Shown here: in pieces, positions 1 to 11,401 of the stretch
Numbering within the stretch: the stretch's first letter is position 1
Layout: the number at the start of each line of letters is the position of its first letter
NCBI GenBank assembly: GCA_025449115.1
Contig: JAHLKC010000052.1
Span: 1-64,000, forward strand
Direction of reading: 5' to 3'
DNA length: 64,000 bases
From: Chytridium lagenaria
Lineage: Eukaryota; Chytridiomycota; Chytridiomycetes; Chytridiales; Chytridiaceae
Position numbers and translations under genes: made by a program
Notes under the pieces: generated by a model
Told to the model about the DNA's origin: nothing
The model's database searches: none
What the model saw: the letters and a program-made list of their open reading frames with translations, nothing else

Positions 1-189
1 GAACAAAAGCACAACCAAGGCACGAGTGCCTTCCGTCTTTGACAAAAACCATTATAAAAAACGGGTGGGAGAAAGTAGAAAAACCACTAGAAGGGAAAAG
101 AAGAGGATTTACAAGTGGTAAAGTGTAAGCGAGTCGAAGTACTCACTTTACATAAGTAAGGTGAACCTAGTAAGATTCACCAGGAAGTG

Positions 190-358
190 CAAAATCTCAC
201 ATCTTGCTATAAAAACCTCTCTTGTATCTATGACGAAAAACTATAAAAAACCCTTAGAGGGAAAAGAATGGAACGGAAACAAGGAAAAAAGAAATAAGGA
301 TACAATGTCTTTATAAGCGACACGTTCATGCCTCTTGGTGAGGTTATCTTATAATCTC
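190..358 (-). repeat. Dispersed repeat R1, copy a (LTR-like terminal part)
   Basis: Read on the minus strand it starts TGTGAGATTATAAGATAACC and runs through a TATA-like stretch and a conserved block around GAGGCATGAA. The same sequence recurs near 1270-1400, 20780-20945 and 21540-21600. The TG start and internal TATA box suggest an LTR, but I could not define the second end or a target duplication. Confidence 0.55.
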
Positions 359-775
359 ACACCTCCTTATGGACAATGACAGGCCAATACACTATGCCAT
401 TCCCCCTCTTAAGCATATCATTGCGTCCTGAACAACTGCACCAGGAAGCGCGTGGAAATACGACTTGACTGCTGGTTTGCTCATGTTTTGGGTAATATAA
501 AAGTGTTGTTGGAAGAGTCTTGTAGATTGACACCAGAATAATTGTTAGGCATAGCTTAGAGCTTTGTCACCTTGTATCTGTATTGATTGGAATTGTTGGA
601 AACCCTTAGAAGATACCCTCATTAGAATCACCTTATCCTCACACATTACTACTAACATAGAGTGTAATAGCTCTTTCAGAGTAGACTGTTACTGCTAATC
701 TTTATTTGACCTGTAATGACATCTTGCGATCTCCTCCTTTGGACATAAAGTTTAAGAACTCTACCTAGAGATTTT

Positions 776-1410
776 CACAATACAAAGGTAGAGAACCAAA
801 ATTGTAGGTGACTACAAAAGCGCTCTTGATGTACTCCAGAGTCAAGACTGAAGCTCAACACATCCGTTAAGGGAAGGAGGATTTTGTGTGCTGTGGTGCT
901 GGTTTATCTACTAACATAAAAGGGATGAAGACAGAATAAAAGTAAAGGAAAATGACCAACGTTGGAGATGACACAAATCTAGATGGAAGAATAATTTTGG
1001 AGAGTCCATCCAACTCCAAGCAGTAAACTACTGGGCCTTGTAATCCCAACAGTAAGCCAGTTTAAATATGAGACACATCTATCTCGTCCATCTACGGCTA
1101 TATTTATGCCGCACTCCCACTCCTCAACATGTAGCTGGCACATCATAATACAGAGATATCATGGAGGTTTTTACACTACCTCAAACCTCAAGGAAATCAT
1201 GCCAGAGAGGCGTATATCCACGGCTGAAGCCCTCTTATAATATCATCTTGGCTAGGTGCGCTGTGAGATTAGAAGATAACCTCACCAAGAGGCATGAATG
1301 CATTGCTTATACAGATATCTTGCTTTTGATATTATTTCTTTTTTCCCGTTCCATTCTTTTCCCTCTCTGAGGTTTTCATAGTTTTTCCCAAGGGATTGTG
1401 AACTCTTCTG
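776..1410 (+). repeat. Dispersed repeat R1, copy b (long copy)
   Basis: Two blocks match the copy at 20030-20960: the segment around 780-1150 (shared AGGTAGAGAACC, TACTCCAGA and GCCGCACTCCCACTC words) and the segment 1271-1390, which carries the TGTGAGATTAGAAGATAACC terminus and the GGCATGAATGC block. The 1271-1390 block is inverted relative to copies a, c and d. No convincing coding sequence lies inside. It is most likely a decayed LTR or non-autonomous element. Confidence 0.55.
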
Positions 1411-4030
1411 GCCCAATATTCGAAAAGTTCTGAGAAAACAATAACCAAAACCATCAAAAGTGACCTGAGCCCACCAAAAAATAGCAGGGTTTCAAGCTAC
1501 ATTCACCAAAAATACAACAAAAGCCAATCTTTCTAACACCTAGGGGTCTTCACCTGCGGGAGTCTTGCTACTGAACCTGGGAGCAAGCCAAGAGGATGCC
1601 AAGAGGCCGTTCTGAATGAGGTTGGGAGAGGATGCCAAAGTCTGTAGCAGCAAGGTACTTGGGGTATAGCAGGGTAGCGACTTCTGCAGTGTTTCCTGTT
1701 TAAACCAATATTGCTGACGACTTCCTTCAGGGTGGTAGAAAGAGAGAGATCTTGAGGTGCCTCATGAGATCACCAAGAGACAGAGGGATGGGGAGGTAAT
1801 TTGGGAACAGCGTCTTTTTATTCTTCAGTCCAAAACTTCTGAGGACCTTCCACACATAAACTGCCCCTTTTTAAAGTCAATTTCCCTTCACAAAATTAAA
1901 TTACTATATACAATATGTCTTTCATCCTCCCTCCTCATCCCTTTATCAAAGTTCTTGTTCTTTTTCTAAGTTGTAGCTTTTTCATTGGTTCCTCGCGAGT
2001 GATAAGGGTCGCCAGGGTGATGCCGAGGGGAAGGGATGGGCTGGTGATATCTTCTTTACCATATAGGGGAGGTCTGGTGGTAGTCTTGGGTCCCAGAAGA
2101 GGAAAGGCAGCATGGATGGACTATTTATTCCATAACTACACAATCCAACCTAAAATATCCTATCTTCTTAGCACACCTGTTGTCCTTCCAGGTGGGCGCT
2201 ATTCAATTGGTCAGTACTTAGACCCCTTGAATAGCCTTGTATGTCTAAAATCCATCCATGGGATGATAGACGCTTATCATTACCTTTTTCAGTAACTTGT
2301 GTGCTTCTTCCCTGGAGGAAAGAGTAAATTTAGCATAGTTTACTCCAAGATATGGGCCCTTCACAAAAAGTCCACATGGCAGGTGCTTTTTTTAATGTCA
2401 GGAACTTGTTGCGTCATGTTGTGCCAACATAAACAATGAGGTTTTGCATTAAATGAGGAAAATATGTGCTTTCCTTCTTCATATTTTATAACGTCATCCT
2501 GCCATCAGAGAGGACTGTGATCTTCTCTTGACCAATCCCTCCCTACCTAGCTTCGACTAGGGGGTAGGGGAGAAGAGTAAAGGAGTTGCTCCAGCAGAGC
2601 AAGTCCACAGAGCACCTAGGGACAGGATGCACTCCTGAATCTAAGTGATGTTAATGTTGTTTGGCGATGGTGTAGGTGAGTGATCGCGAGATTCTGCTTA
2701 ATAAAAGGGAGAAGGGAACGTGTTTAGTATCTTCTATGTCGACTTACCTTGCTAATAAACCAATGTGAGCACCAGATCGTCTCCTGGCGATTGGGGAGGG
2801 CTGAAAGCCTCCTTGCCTTCCTGCTATGGCACCTTTTGGAACGTGATGATCTCGTTGCCTCACGAGCTGGCACAGGGTAACCTCACTCATCACCTGCCTG
2901 CAGCGTCAATCACCGGCTCAGGGATCATCAGAGGTGGAATGTAGCCGACCAAGCCTAAGCTAAAGGACACTAACAATGAGGAGGACCCTTGGGCTCCCAT
3001 CGCAGCCTTCTGCTTCAGACAGCTGGATTGCGGCTTCACCAGGTGGCAGGGGGTAGAGGGGTGGGCTGCCATCCAAGAAGGAGTGAAGGGAGATCACGGC
3101 AAGGCCACGCGCGTGAGATAGAGGATGGGGAATCAACTCAATATCAATTACTTAATTCAACATGTACAAATTAAATCAAGAAATCTCTCATACTAAAGTA
3201 ATACACAAAATACAAATAAATATAAAAAACCCAAAGGGAAAAGAAGGGAGGATTCAATATGACGCGTAAATATACGCGTCGACGCGGGATATAACGGAAC
3301 TCAACGGACTTAGACGAAATGTTCCTATGAGCCATAGGCCATGTGAATAATGTAATTCTTCACAGGACCCAAATTTGGCATCAGGAAATGGCCACTTGTG
3401 TAGCATGTACTGGGACATGTGGCAGCTGAATTTGCCAAGTTAACGGCTTAAAAGCCCCAAAGCCAGGTGCTCTAAACCTCTTTGAGCTCTTATTCATGGT
3501 TTTCTGTGTTAAACTTGCCAGATTTATTTCTCAAAAATAAATCAATTTCATAATTGACTATCAGTGATTTTGCACGAAGTTCATATTTCTAAAGCCTTGA
3601 TGTTGGCACTTCGCTATGGGTAATATACTTTTGTGTAACTGATAGACACTTTTTGACGAGTCAAGGAAATTCAGTTTCTTATCCTCTTCATTTGATGTCC
3701 GAATGTTTTTCTTTGAGTTGCGAGTTGCTTGTCTACTCTTTTTATGTTAACTTTAGTCTAAGTTTTTTACCCTCTTGTTGATCCGCTTATTAGCGGACGT
3801 ATCAAGTGAACCAAGCCTTATTCTCAATTTGTTTGATTGGTGTAATTATTGGTCTTTATTGACTGTGAACCATCATGAAGTTCACAAGAATGACTCCTTC
3901 AAAGGTTTGGTCAGTATAACTGCCTTTGTTTTATTACTGATCGCAATGATGTATCTGCCAGATTCCTGCAGTGGGATTAGGGCATGAGCAGGGTCCTGGA
4001 TGAACAAGACTGAAATAGAAATGTGTTAAA
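1411..4030. other. No gene recognised; AT-rich intergenic or decayed repeat DNA
   Basis: Short open frames here have no recognisable domain or conserved motif. The only notable local structure is the ACGCGT palindrome at 3261-3280. Its position outside the host gene cluster and beside transposon debris suggests old, decayed mobile DNA. Confidence 0.4.
3261..3280. repeat. Near-perfect palindrome with two ACGCGT cores
   Basis: GACGCGTAAATATACGCGTC reads almost identically on both strands and is followed at once by a third GACGCG. ACGCGT is the MluI cell-cycle box bound by the fungal MBF complex (known). There is no adjacent gene to regulate, so function is unsupported here. Confidence 0.4.
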
Positions 4031-4048
4031 ATGGCTTAAAGCTGCAAT

Positions 4049-4470
4049 TTAGGATTTATTACACTCTTTGGTGCGCAGCTTAACCGACAAGACTTCCCCA
4101 GCCTCCGCGTCAACCTGACGCACAATAGCCATAAAGACAATTGGACTGGCACGCGCCGTGTTTGCAGACTTCTTCTTGTCCGAGGCGCGCTTCTTCCACC
4201 ACTTCGCACGATGACGGCTCCTACCACCACCATCTCTCTCGTTCTCTGAGGTATCATCACTCGACTCCCCCGAGTCCTTCTTTTTCCCAGAGCGACACTT
4301 GTTTGCATAGTGTCCTATCTTCTTGCACTTAAACAAGTCACTGACCTTTTATCTCCACCTTTCGAAGCGTCCTTTCCTGCTAGTTTCTTCCCCTTACGCG
4401 CTCTTGTCGTGAAGGCGGCCTCCGCTTCATTAGTCAAACACACCTCAAAAGTTGCAAATTGTTTATAATC
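4049..4470 (-). pseudogene. Ty1/copia Gag fragment with zinc knuckle
   Basis: On the minus strand a CCHC knuckle (C-F-K-C-K-K-I-G-H-Y-A-N-K-C) is followed by a Lys/Ser/Asp-rich tail, the typical C-terminal nucleocapsid region of copia Gag. One base is missing inside the first cysteine pair, so the knuckle is split between frames. The fragment ends at about 4470, where copia reverse transcriptase begins on the opposite strand, so this is debris from at least two elements. It is a different copia lineage from the elements at 6.3-10.9 and 17.1-19.1 kb, judged by its knuckle and tail. Confidence 0.65.
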
Positions 4471-4471
4471 T

Positions 4472-5400
4472 TACGACGTCAAAACGGCCTTTCTCAACAG
4501 CAATCTCAAGGAGGAGATATACATGGATCAACCAGAAGGTTTTGTGATTGTTGGGAAGGAAGACTGGGTTTGTCTTCTCTTAAAGACCTTGTACCGCTTG
4601 AAGGAGTCACCTCTTGGATGGAACGAGGTGTTGGATGATTTTCTCATCTCAATAGGCTTCACGCGTTTGCTCTCGGATCCTTGTCTTTACTACCGACGTA
4701 ACGGCGAGAGGTTATTGTTGCGGGTTGTCTATGTTGACAACCTGGTGCGCGCGTGTCCTGATCAGGGAGAGGTAGACGCGTTTCCAGATGATCTCTAGTG
4801 TCGGTTTACGGTCACAAGCCAGGGGAAGCCAAGATACGCTGTTGGAACCCAAGCTCGCTACAATCAACATGAGAGGCATGTGCGTATCAAGCAAGAGGAC
4901 TATATCTTTTCAATGATGAAGAAGCTACGCGTGCCATAAAGGCATCTCAAGAAGGTTCCGCTAAGGCCAGGAGCGCGTTGGAGACAACCAGACTTTATTG
5001 GAAGAAGTGGAGGGACTAGCCTATCGAGCTGTGGTTGGTTCATTAATGTACGCAATGGTTTATTTGCGTCAACAGGTAGCTTGGGTATAAGCTATTCCTG
5101 TCAAGGGGACAAGCTGGAGCTTGAAGTCAATCAGTGGATTCGTCATCATGGAGGAACTGATATGTGGAGTTCGCGCAAAAAGGCATCGGTAGCTGTTTCT
5201 AACGCATAGGCTGAATACGTCGCATTAAGTGAGGCATCGCCTGAGCTTATCTGGTTGAAGCAGCTCCTGGAGAAAATAGGATACTCCTTTGACGATCCGC
5301 CGTTGCTTTGGTGTGATGAAACGGCGGTAGAAGCGATTGCAAAGAACCCCATTATAAGCTCAAGGACGTGACACGTGCATCGTTGATTCCACGCGGTTTG
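4472..5400 (+). pseudogene. Ty1/copia reverse transcriptase-RNase H fragment (inactive)
   Basis: The frame opens in the RT core (YDVKTAFLNSNLKEEIYMDQ), passes an YVDN box where active copia enzymes have YVDD, and after several stops reaches RNase H motifs (WSSRKKASVAVSNA, AEYVALSEA, and a WCDETAVEAIAKNP stretch). It has no Gag, protease or integrase of its own on this strand. The catalytic Asp-to-Asn change and internal stops make it non-functional. It abuts a piece of LTR family 1 at 5420. Confidence 0.75.
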
Positions 5401-5419
5401 AGACTGCGTTAAACCTAAC

Positions 5420-5478
5420 TGTTGAATACTTGTTGTTCACGGGGCTCAATTAAAGCAAAGTTAAACGCACTTTTGCCT
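5420..5478 (-). repeat. Terminal fragment of LTR family 1
   Basis: About 58 bp beginning TGTTGAATACTTGTTGTTCA match the inner end of the solo LTRs at 8972-9474 and 13193-13692. The match stops abruptly where copia integrase sequence begins, so the LTR is truncated by recombination or a later insertion. Confidence 0.75.
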
Positions 5479-5893
5479 TCTCGATAAGCGGCCTATATAT
5501 TCTTTCCGCAACACCTTTCTGCTGAGGCGTGTAGGGCATAGTAAACGTGAGCTTGATGCCTTCCTCCAGGCACCATTCCTTCAGCTTCTTGTTCTTAAAC
5601 TCCCCACCGTGATTTCAAGGAGATGCGGTTTTCTCGAAGTCGTTCCATCTCCTCAGGGTTCCTTTCCGAGTATCTCAACGCGTCAATCCGTCGACCTGTG
5701 AGTACCTCGGCCTCTCTCTTGTACTGCTTGATGCACTGAACCGCCTACTTCTTTTCCTTGAGCATGTAGGTGTTGCAGTAACCCGTTGACGTGTCCACAA
5801 CCACCATGAAGTAACGCGACCCTCCCAAGTGAACGCGTTCCAGGATTTTGTAGTCCTTCTCAACTCTCTCCTGGTGAGAGGAGCTCGGAAGCC
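5479..5893 (-). pseudogene. Ty1/copia integrase core fragment
   Basis: Minus-strand reading with several frame jumps gives integrase core signatures: a YFMVVVDTSTGY-like segment with the first catalytic Asp, and a TFTMPYTPQQ-type segment ending near GVAER, the region of the second Asp and the Glu. It is interrupted on the left by the LTR family 1 fragment and on the right by the LTR at 5898. It appears to be the debris into which the element at 5898-11021 landed. Confidence 0.6.
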
Positions 5894-5897
5894 CCCT

Positions 5898-6269
5898 TGT
5901 AGGGGTTTACAGGGCTCTTGTAATTACACGGAAAAACTAATAAACTAAATAACGAATGTAAACTGGTGACAAGGTCTCCAGAGGTCATTACTGAATAATA
6001 CTGATGACAATAAACTTCTTGTTACTATAAAGTTCTAAAACACTACAGATAAGTATGAGGATTGTACTACACGCTAACAAGGTCTCATGACCTGTTCATC
6101 CATCATTTTCACAAGCAAACATGTAAAGTAACTTCATCAAATCACGCAGGGATTAACGTTGAGACAAATGTAAACTCAGAATTTCAGGCAGGAAACAGTG
6201 CGGGGGCATAAATGAACTTAGTGAAATAAAAATACGGGTAAGAAAACAAAAGAGAGATGAAACCCAACA
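5898..6269 (-). repeat. LTR family 2, 3' LTR of copia element 1
   Basis: The sequence is bounded by TGTTGGGTTTCATC (minus-strand start, at 6269) and CCCCTACA (end, at 5898). A purine-rich tract lies immediately upstream on the minus strand, as expected for a 3' LTR. The same family recurs at 16735-17061, 17583-17981 and 19148-19523. The left flank is CCCCT; the matching duplication at the far end cannot be seen because the 5' LTR is truncated. Confidence 0.8.
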
Positions 6270-6286
6270 TTCTCCCCCTCACTCAG
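6270..6286 (-). other. Polypurine tract of copia element 1
   Basis: On the minus strand GAGTGAGGGGGAGAA directly precedes the LTR start TGTTGGG. This is the standard plus-strand priming site of LTR retrotransposons and fixes the orientation of element 1. Confidence 0.75.
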
Positions 6287-6404
6287 CTTTCTAAACGTGC
6301 AGTTTTACTCAACTACTGTAACCATTCCTAACTTAGCGCGTAATTCTTCAAACTGAGTTCGCAGCAATGCTTAAGCAATAAAATATGCAGGTTGCAACGT
6401 CGTG

Positions 6405-8966
6405 TTAAGGTAACGACGTGTATCTTCTTCGCGTTTGACTCTGTCTCTCATAACGTGAAATCTCCTGTCCACATGGCGAGAGCTCTGTGAGAATATTGGG
6501 GTCCTGGCTAGCGGATTTGACGTTGTGTTGTCGCCATAATAACCGGGGGGTCGTTAAATGAATATCCCAGCTCCCCCAAAAATGACTAACCCAAATCATA
6601 TGGGATGATGCCTCACTCCGCGACACGTATTCTGCCTTAGCTGTCGACTGAGCTGTTGGTGCCTGTTTCTTAGTTCCCCACACAACTGCTCCCCCATTCA
6701 GTTGATCACAAAATCCACTGGTTGACGTCATGTCTGCCATCCCACCAATTCTAGTTGCTCTTCTCGAATACTAAATTCCCAGCTGCTTAGTTTGCTGAAG
6801 ATATAGTGTACTGGCTGTATCCTTGACCTTTCTCAATTGTTATCGATATTTGTCCATCCATTGTCTTCAACAGCTTCTTGGACAGCGTCCATTGGGGTGT
6901 AATGCAGAAGGGTTTTCGGTAATTCCAACTTTTGACCCATTGTCTCGATGTATCTCTGCTGGAACACCACAATCTTCCCTTTCACACGGTCATAGCAGCA
7001 TGCCACCCCAGAAGGTATCGAAAACCAGGAGCCCTTGTACCTCGTAACGTCTCATGAACTTTTTTCTGTTTGGTCTTACTCCTCCTTGCTTGTCGACGCC
7101 TCAATAATATCATCGACATAGACTCCGTTCAAGGTGAGGTCCTTGCCGTTTCGCTTGTAGTAAGGACACGGATCCACCGCGGAGCGAGTAAACGTTTCCT
7201 CGTCGACTTGGAATGTGTTTAAGTTTGGTGTTGAAACACATTGGTGCTTGAACGAGTCCGAAGAGGCTCTTCATGCATAGGCACACCCAATATTCCTTCC
7301 CTTCGACAACAAATCCTTCTGGTTGTTCGATATAAATCTCATGATCTGCAAGCTTCTCATTCAAGAACGTGGTCTTGACGTCGTATTGCCGAATCTCCAT
7401 GTTTTCTTGACAAGCGACCGCAAGCATCACTCTCAGCGTCGCTTGCTTGATAACAGGTGCGAATTTCTCGTCATAGTTGATTCCTTGTTTTTGTGAATAA
7501 CCTTTAGCGACAAATCTAGCTTTGCGTTTGTCCAGATTTCCCAGCTCATCTCGCTTTGTTTTGTACACCCATCATGATTTGATAATCTTTCTCCCTTTGG
7601 TCAGGGAACCAACCTCCATGTTCCCATCTCAACCCTAACTCTTCATTTCCTCCTCCATCGCTTTTCTCCACTCGTCCTTCTCCTTCCTACCCATGGCTTC
7701 CTGGTAGGTCTTTGGTTCATCGTCATCTTCTAACAATGCGGTATTTGCTGATGGACTAATCGTCCAAAACTCTCCAGGCTTCTTCTTGTTCCGTGATAAC
7801 CTTTGAAGGGATGTCTCGTATGGTTCATCCAGGTCTTCACGGAAGTTCGGAACTCTTCTTCCACCGGATTGACGAGTGGCAGGTGAGTGAGGTTCTTCTC
7901 TTTCTTCGTCTTCATAGTCTTCGCGATCAGGTGTATGATAACTGACATTATCATCTTCGTCATCTTCAGATTCTTCTTCGTTTACTGCCGTATCTACTTC
8001 ACTTCCACCAGAGCTTGACGAGTCTTTGGAGTAATCCCGGTAAGTCTAGGTCGTTTTTCCACTCTTGAACCTCCCTTCAAACTTTGATTCTCCCTTCTCT
8101 GCTTCCGCCGCCATTACTCGTTAAAAATCACTGACTTGCTTCTAACCAACTTATTGTTTGCAAATCCCAAAGGCGATAGCCCAGCGGTTCATACCCCACG
8201 AGAGCACAGCGTCGTGCATTAAAGTCTCCCTTCTTTCGTTGTTGCTTGGGTATCAAGACGAGCGCCAGGCAACCCCATCCACGAAGTCTCTCCAGCGAAT
8301 CTCTCAAGCGGCGTTGCATCTTGTTCGTTCGTTCGGGTTGGTGATCGGTTAATGAGGTAAGCTGCAGCCATCACGGCTTCACCCCAAAAACGCGTTTCGA
8401 GTTTTGATGAGCTTAACATGCTTTTAGACCTCTCGTTCAAGGTCCTGTTCATTCGTTCAGCAACACCGTTCTGTTGCGGTGTGTACAGCATGGTGAAGGT
8501 AAGTCGAATCCCATGCTCTAAACACCAATCTTCATTGTTTGTTGTTGAATTCGCCGCCGTTGTCTGCCACAACTTCAATGAGCTTCCTTTTGATTTTCTT
8601 CTCGGCTTCTTCTTTAAAACTTTTGATGTACTTGAACGACTCATTCTTCTTCTTGCACAGGTAAACGGTAACGTAGTTTGTTGCGCTATGGACGATGGTA
8701 AGGAAGTAACGTGCACCACCATTTGACGCGGTTTCATAGGTCCAACGATATCAACATGGATTTTCTCGAGAGGGTCTTTGGCCTTTTCAACTCGTCGGGT
8801 TTTGTCAGGAAATGATGTCCTTGTCATTTTCCCATCAACACAACCCCACAAAGGTAAGTGTCTTCTTCATTCGTCATGTTGACCCCCTTCGCTACCTTCA
8901 TTAACTTCTTCACTCCCTTCTTTCCTAGATGACCCATCGCAAGTGCCATTGGTGCGGTGTCAGAGA
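6405..8966 (-). pseudogene. Copia element 1 pol: integrase, reverse transcriptase, RNase H
   Basis: Reading leftwards: GAG-pre-integrase tail (MGHLGKKGVKKL), integrase core (IHVDIVGPMK, then TFTMLYTPQQNGVAERMNRT), then RVT_2 reverse transcriptase at 7110-7568 (RKARFVAKGYSQKQGINYDE; YVDDI near 7105), then RNase H at 6405-6740 (AQSTAKAEYVSRSEA). These are the conserved blocks of Ty1/copia Pol. Several frame changes and stops break the polyprotein. The RT box is intact (YVDD), unlike the fragment at 4472-5400. Confidence 0.8.
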
Positions 8967-8971
8967 CTTTT

Positions 8972-9474
8972 TGTTGGGTTTCGCTCACTTGACTCACAAG
9001 GACGCGTCAGCATCACTCGCACCATTAGTCCGCGGCGTCGGGCGCAACACTAGAGTGCTCTGGAATTTACGCGTCGTTAGAGTTGAGCGCAAACGCGCCC
9101 ACTGGACTTCTAATTTACATTCTGGACTCATTTGAAATTCCACTTTGATTTACTTTCCTTGATTGGTTTATTTTCTTTATGCCAGTTTAATTATAACTCT
9201 ACCTGTTTGTGATTGGGCATTCCCTTCTAGCCTTTATTCCCTTTGTTCCCGTCAAGGCTCTCTGATTTGTTTATCTTTGTAATGGAGAGCTTAACGCGTG
9301 AGTGTACGCGTCTCCGATAGGTTTACCTTTGTGTTGTCTTTCCTCTTTACTCGTTTGTTTTATTTGAGTATTTAAAGACTCGCGTTTTGAGACGAAATAA
9401 ATTAAGAACGTTGTTCGAGCAAAAGTGCGTTTAACTTTGTTTTAATTGAGCCCGTGAACAACAAGTCTTCAACA
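8972..9474 (+). repeat. Solo LTR, family 1, copy A (503 bp)
   Basis: It starts TGTTGGGTTTCGC and ends TTCAACA, and is flanked by perfect 5-bp duplications CTTTT (8967-8971 and 9475-9479). No internal sequence accompanies it, so it is a solo LTR formed by LTR-LTR recombination. It splits copia element 1 at the Gag-Pol protease/integrase junction. A TATA-like TATTTAAAG lies at about 9367 and AATAAA at about 9398. It carries four ACGCGT words (9002, 9069, 9294, 9306). Confidence 0.92.
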
Positions 9475-9479
9475 CTTTT

Positions 9480-10898
9480 CGGCCTTTGCTGAGGCGGTGC
9501 ATGGCTTAAAATCGATTACTTGATCAAGGTAGATGAGATTCTCTATGCTGCTGTAGGTAAACGTTGCGAGTGCTTGCGCTGACGGTTCTTTCTTTGGTTT
9601 AAGGTCGTATCCGTCATCCTTTGGAAAGATGTCAAGGTCCTTCTTTCTCGCCATCCCAAGCGAGATCAAGTTCTGTCCGATGTTTGGTACGTATAAAACG
9701 TTCTTGAGTATTAACGTTCCGGTTCTTTTGCCATTTCTAATCTTCACTTCACAGTCACCAACTCCACGGGATTCAAGATTGCTGTTGTTGTCGGCAGTGC
9801 TGATGTTGCACTGGATGGAGCGGTAGCTCGACAGGATGTTGCGCTGGAACGTCATGTGGTGAGTGGCTCCATAGTCTAACATCCATCTAGTGTCTCTAGT
9901 CTGCGGACCGCCTTCCAAGCTCATGTTTACGGTAGGTAGCGCTGCAACGAATACCACAGGATTTCCTCCGTTGTTGTTGTTCTGATTGTTGTTTTGGTTT
10001 GCCAGGTTTGCGTTAGGTCCTCGATTTCGACCTCCTCTTCCGTGTCCTCCTCGACCACGGAAACCTCTGGGGCCTCTTCCACAAAAAAAGCCTCTTCCTG
10101 CAGTCGCAGGTTGAGCTTGAGGTTCTTTATCTCTTTCGTTTTTGTTGTTGTTATTTCTTCTCGCTCCAGCAGTCTCTTGCAAGGTGGGCTTTCTTTCTGC
10201 AATTGTAGCATTCTCAGTCCTCACCACCGCGGTATCTTTGTTGCTGGTGTAGTAGCATCCCGCAGCGTGAGCCTGGGCGCCTTTGTTCTCTTCATTTTCT
10301 TTCTTTCTCTCTTTCAGTTTCATTTCATGGTCTAACAGCTTTCCGACGACATAGGCATAGTCAGCCTCGGCTTTGGGTTCGTTCTCGATAAAATTGACTA
10401 TGATGTCGTATGCTTCCGGCAGGTTGTCAAGAGGATGGAGATGTGTTGCGGGGTTCCGTGTCTTCCCCCGCAGCCTTCAGTTGCTGTATGGTTGACGAGA
10501 CTTCCGCGATGTAAGTCTTCAAGTCGTCTTCTTCTTTCATCTTCAAGTTCGTGAGTTTGCATCTAATCGTGTTTCTGTTTGTCTGAGCCTTTCTCTCATA
10601 GGTCTCGATGATTTTATCTCAAGTCGCCTTTGCCGTGGGTTTGTCCTGAATCAACGGTAGGATGATTTCGTGAAATCTTGATTCGATTCTTGCTTTTGCT
10701 TTCATGTCCAGGTCTTCTTCTTTTAACTTAGTCTTCTTTTGGTATTTGTAGCGTGTCAACTACTGCATAGGGCGTCCAGCCCTTCTCGACGATCTTCCAA
10801 AGGCCTTTGCCTTTCAAGTACCGGATAATGCGGTACTTTCAGATGTGGAACTGTGTGCCATTAAACATCACATGTTTGTCGTCATTCTCTTTCGTCAT
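9480..10898 (-). pseudogene. Copia element 1 Gag and protease
   Basis: A start codon at 10898 opens Gag (MTKENDDKHVMFNGTQF, typical copia Gag N-terminus). A degenerate zinc knuckle near 10200 and an Arg/Gly-rich, then Asn-rich linker follow. The protease region has WMLDYGATHHMTF, where the aspartic-protease motif is normally DSGA, so the active-site Ser is replaced by Tyr. The homologous copy at 18.2 kb keeps DSGA. The reading frame is broken in the Gag half. The protein continues beyond the inserted LTR into integrase. Confidence 0.75.
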
Positions 10899-10993
10899 CT
10901 TCTCGTGTTGACAGCTTTCTTTCTTGGGATGATCGCTCTTTCTCGTTTACTCTACGGCCCTCAAATGGATCGATTCACTCCTCCTTCCAACCA

Positions 10994-11021
10994 GGTGAAG
11001 TGCTACCACTTGTAGGGGTTA
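10994..11021 (-). other. Primer-binding site and 11-bp remnant of 5' LTR, copia element 1
   Basis: On the minus strand the LTR end AACCCCTACA is followed after two bases by TGGTAGCACTTCACC. A TGG-starting sequence just inside the 5' LTR is the tRNA primer-binding site, and TGGTAGC resembles the initiator-Met tRNA site used by Ty1. Only about 11 bp of LTR remain before repeat Y. Confidence 0.6.
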
Positions 11022-11074
11022 TGCTTATGATATCCGATATTCAGCTCTGGAGAAAATGGGCTCGCAAGCGGGCC
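11019..11074 (+). repeat. Direct repeat Y, copy 1
   Basis: The stretch TTATGCTTATGATATCCGAT through AAAATGGGCTCG recurs at 11489-11545 in the same orientation, 470 bp away. The pair brackets a segment that holds a tRNA T-arm-like sequence and a hairpin. It may be the split direct repeat of the neighbouring tyrosine-recombinase element, or the ends of a small insertion. Confidence 0.6.
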
Positions 11075-11119
11075 AAAGAGAGCCCGAAGCGAGACAAGAG
11101 AGAAAACTCACACTGGCTA

Positions 11120-11136
11120 CCAGGGATTGAACCCGG
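11120..11136 (-). other. Pol III B-box / tRNA T-arm-like sequence
   Basis: On the minus strand CCGGGTTCAATCCCTGG forms a T-arm with a five-pair stem and a seven-base loop, and matches the B-box GGTTCAANCC. A TTTT run follows about 15 bases downstream. TAGCCAG after it can pair with CTGGCTA 125 bases upstream, but no tRNA D-arm or anticodon arm fits between. It is best read as a decayed tRNA-derived SINE or a chance match. Confidence 0.35.
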
Positions 11137-11401
11137 GGGCTGAAAACACAGTGCGGATAAATTGTGACTACCTAATAAACAAATAATGGAATAGACGAAT
11201 GGAATATTAGGATACATACAGGGGGCGGTGGGCCAGGTAGCCAGGGTGCAAAGAGAGAAGGGAATATGAGAAAAAGAAACAACAGGAGCGGAAGAAAAGG
11301 CGGCGGTAGGGGTGGAGGGTGGGACAAGAAAACTCGCTGCACTCGATGGTGCAGAAGAGTTGGATCAAATGAAGAAAAACATTCTTCATTTCCTCAACTC
11401 A

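Larger units (their letters stand above)
5898..11021 (-). mobile_element. Ty1/copia element 1 (split by a solo LTR)
   Basis: On the minus strand the order is remnant 5' LTR, primer-binding site, Gag, protease, integrase, reverse transcriptase, RNase H, polypurine tract, 3' LTR, which is the copia order. The element is interrupted at 8972-9474 by a solo LTR of another family with target duplication CTTTT. Numerous frame breaks, and a protease motif changed from DSGA to DYGA, mark it as dead. Its 5' LTR survives for only about 11 bp before unrelated repeat sequence begins at 11021. Confidence 0.8.

Noticed and set aside
1161..1370. A plus-strand peptide DNLTKRHEC shared with a minus-strand frame near 20.9 kb, suggestive of a retroelement RNase H
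   Set aside because: The similarity is fully explained by the non-coding repeat R1, and no other polymerase motif is present.
11113..11244. Possible tRNA gene on the minus strand (7-bp CTGGCTA/TAGCCAG acceptor pairing and a good T-arm)
   Set aside because: The span is 132 bases, no D-arm with the conserved A and GG fits, and no anticodon arm can be drawn. Only the T-arm is convincing, so I list a B-box-like sequence, not a tRNA.
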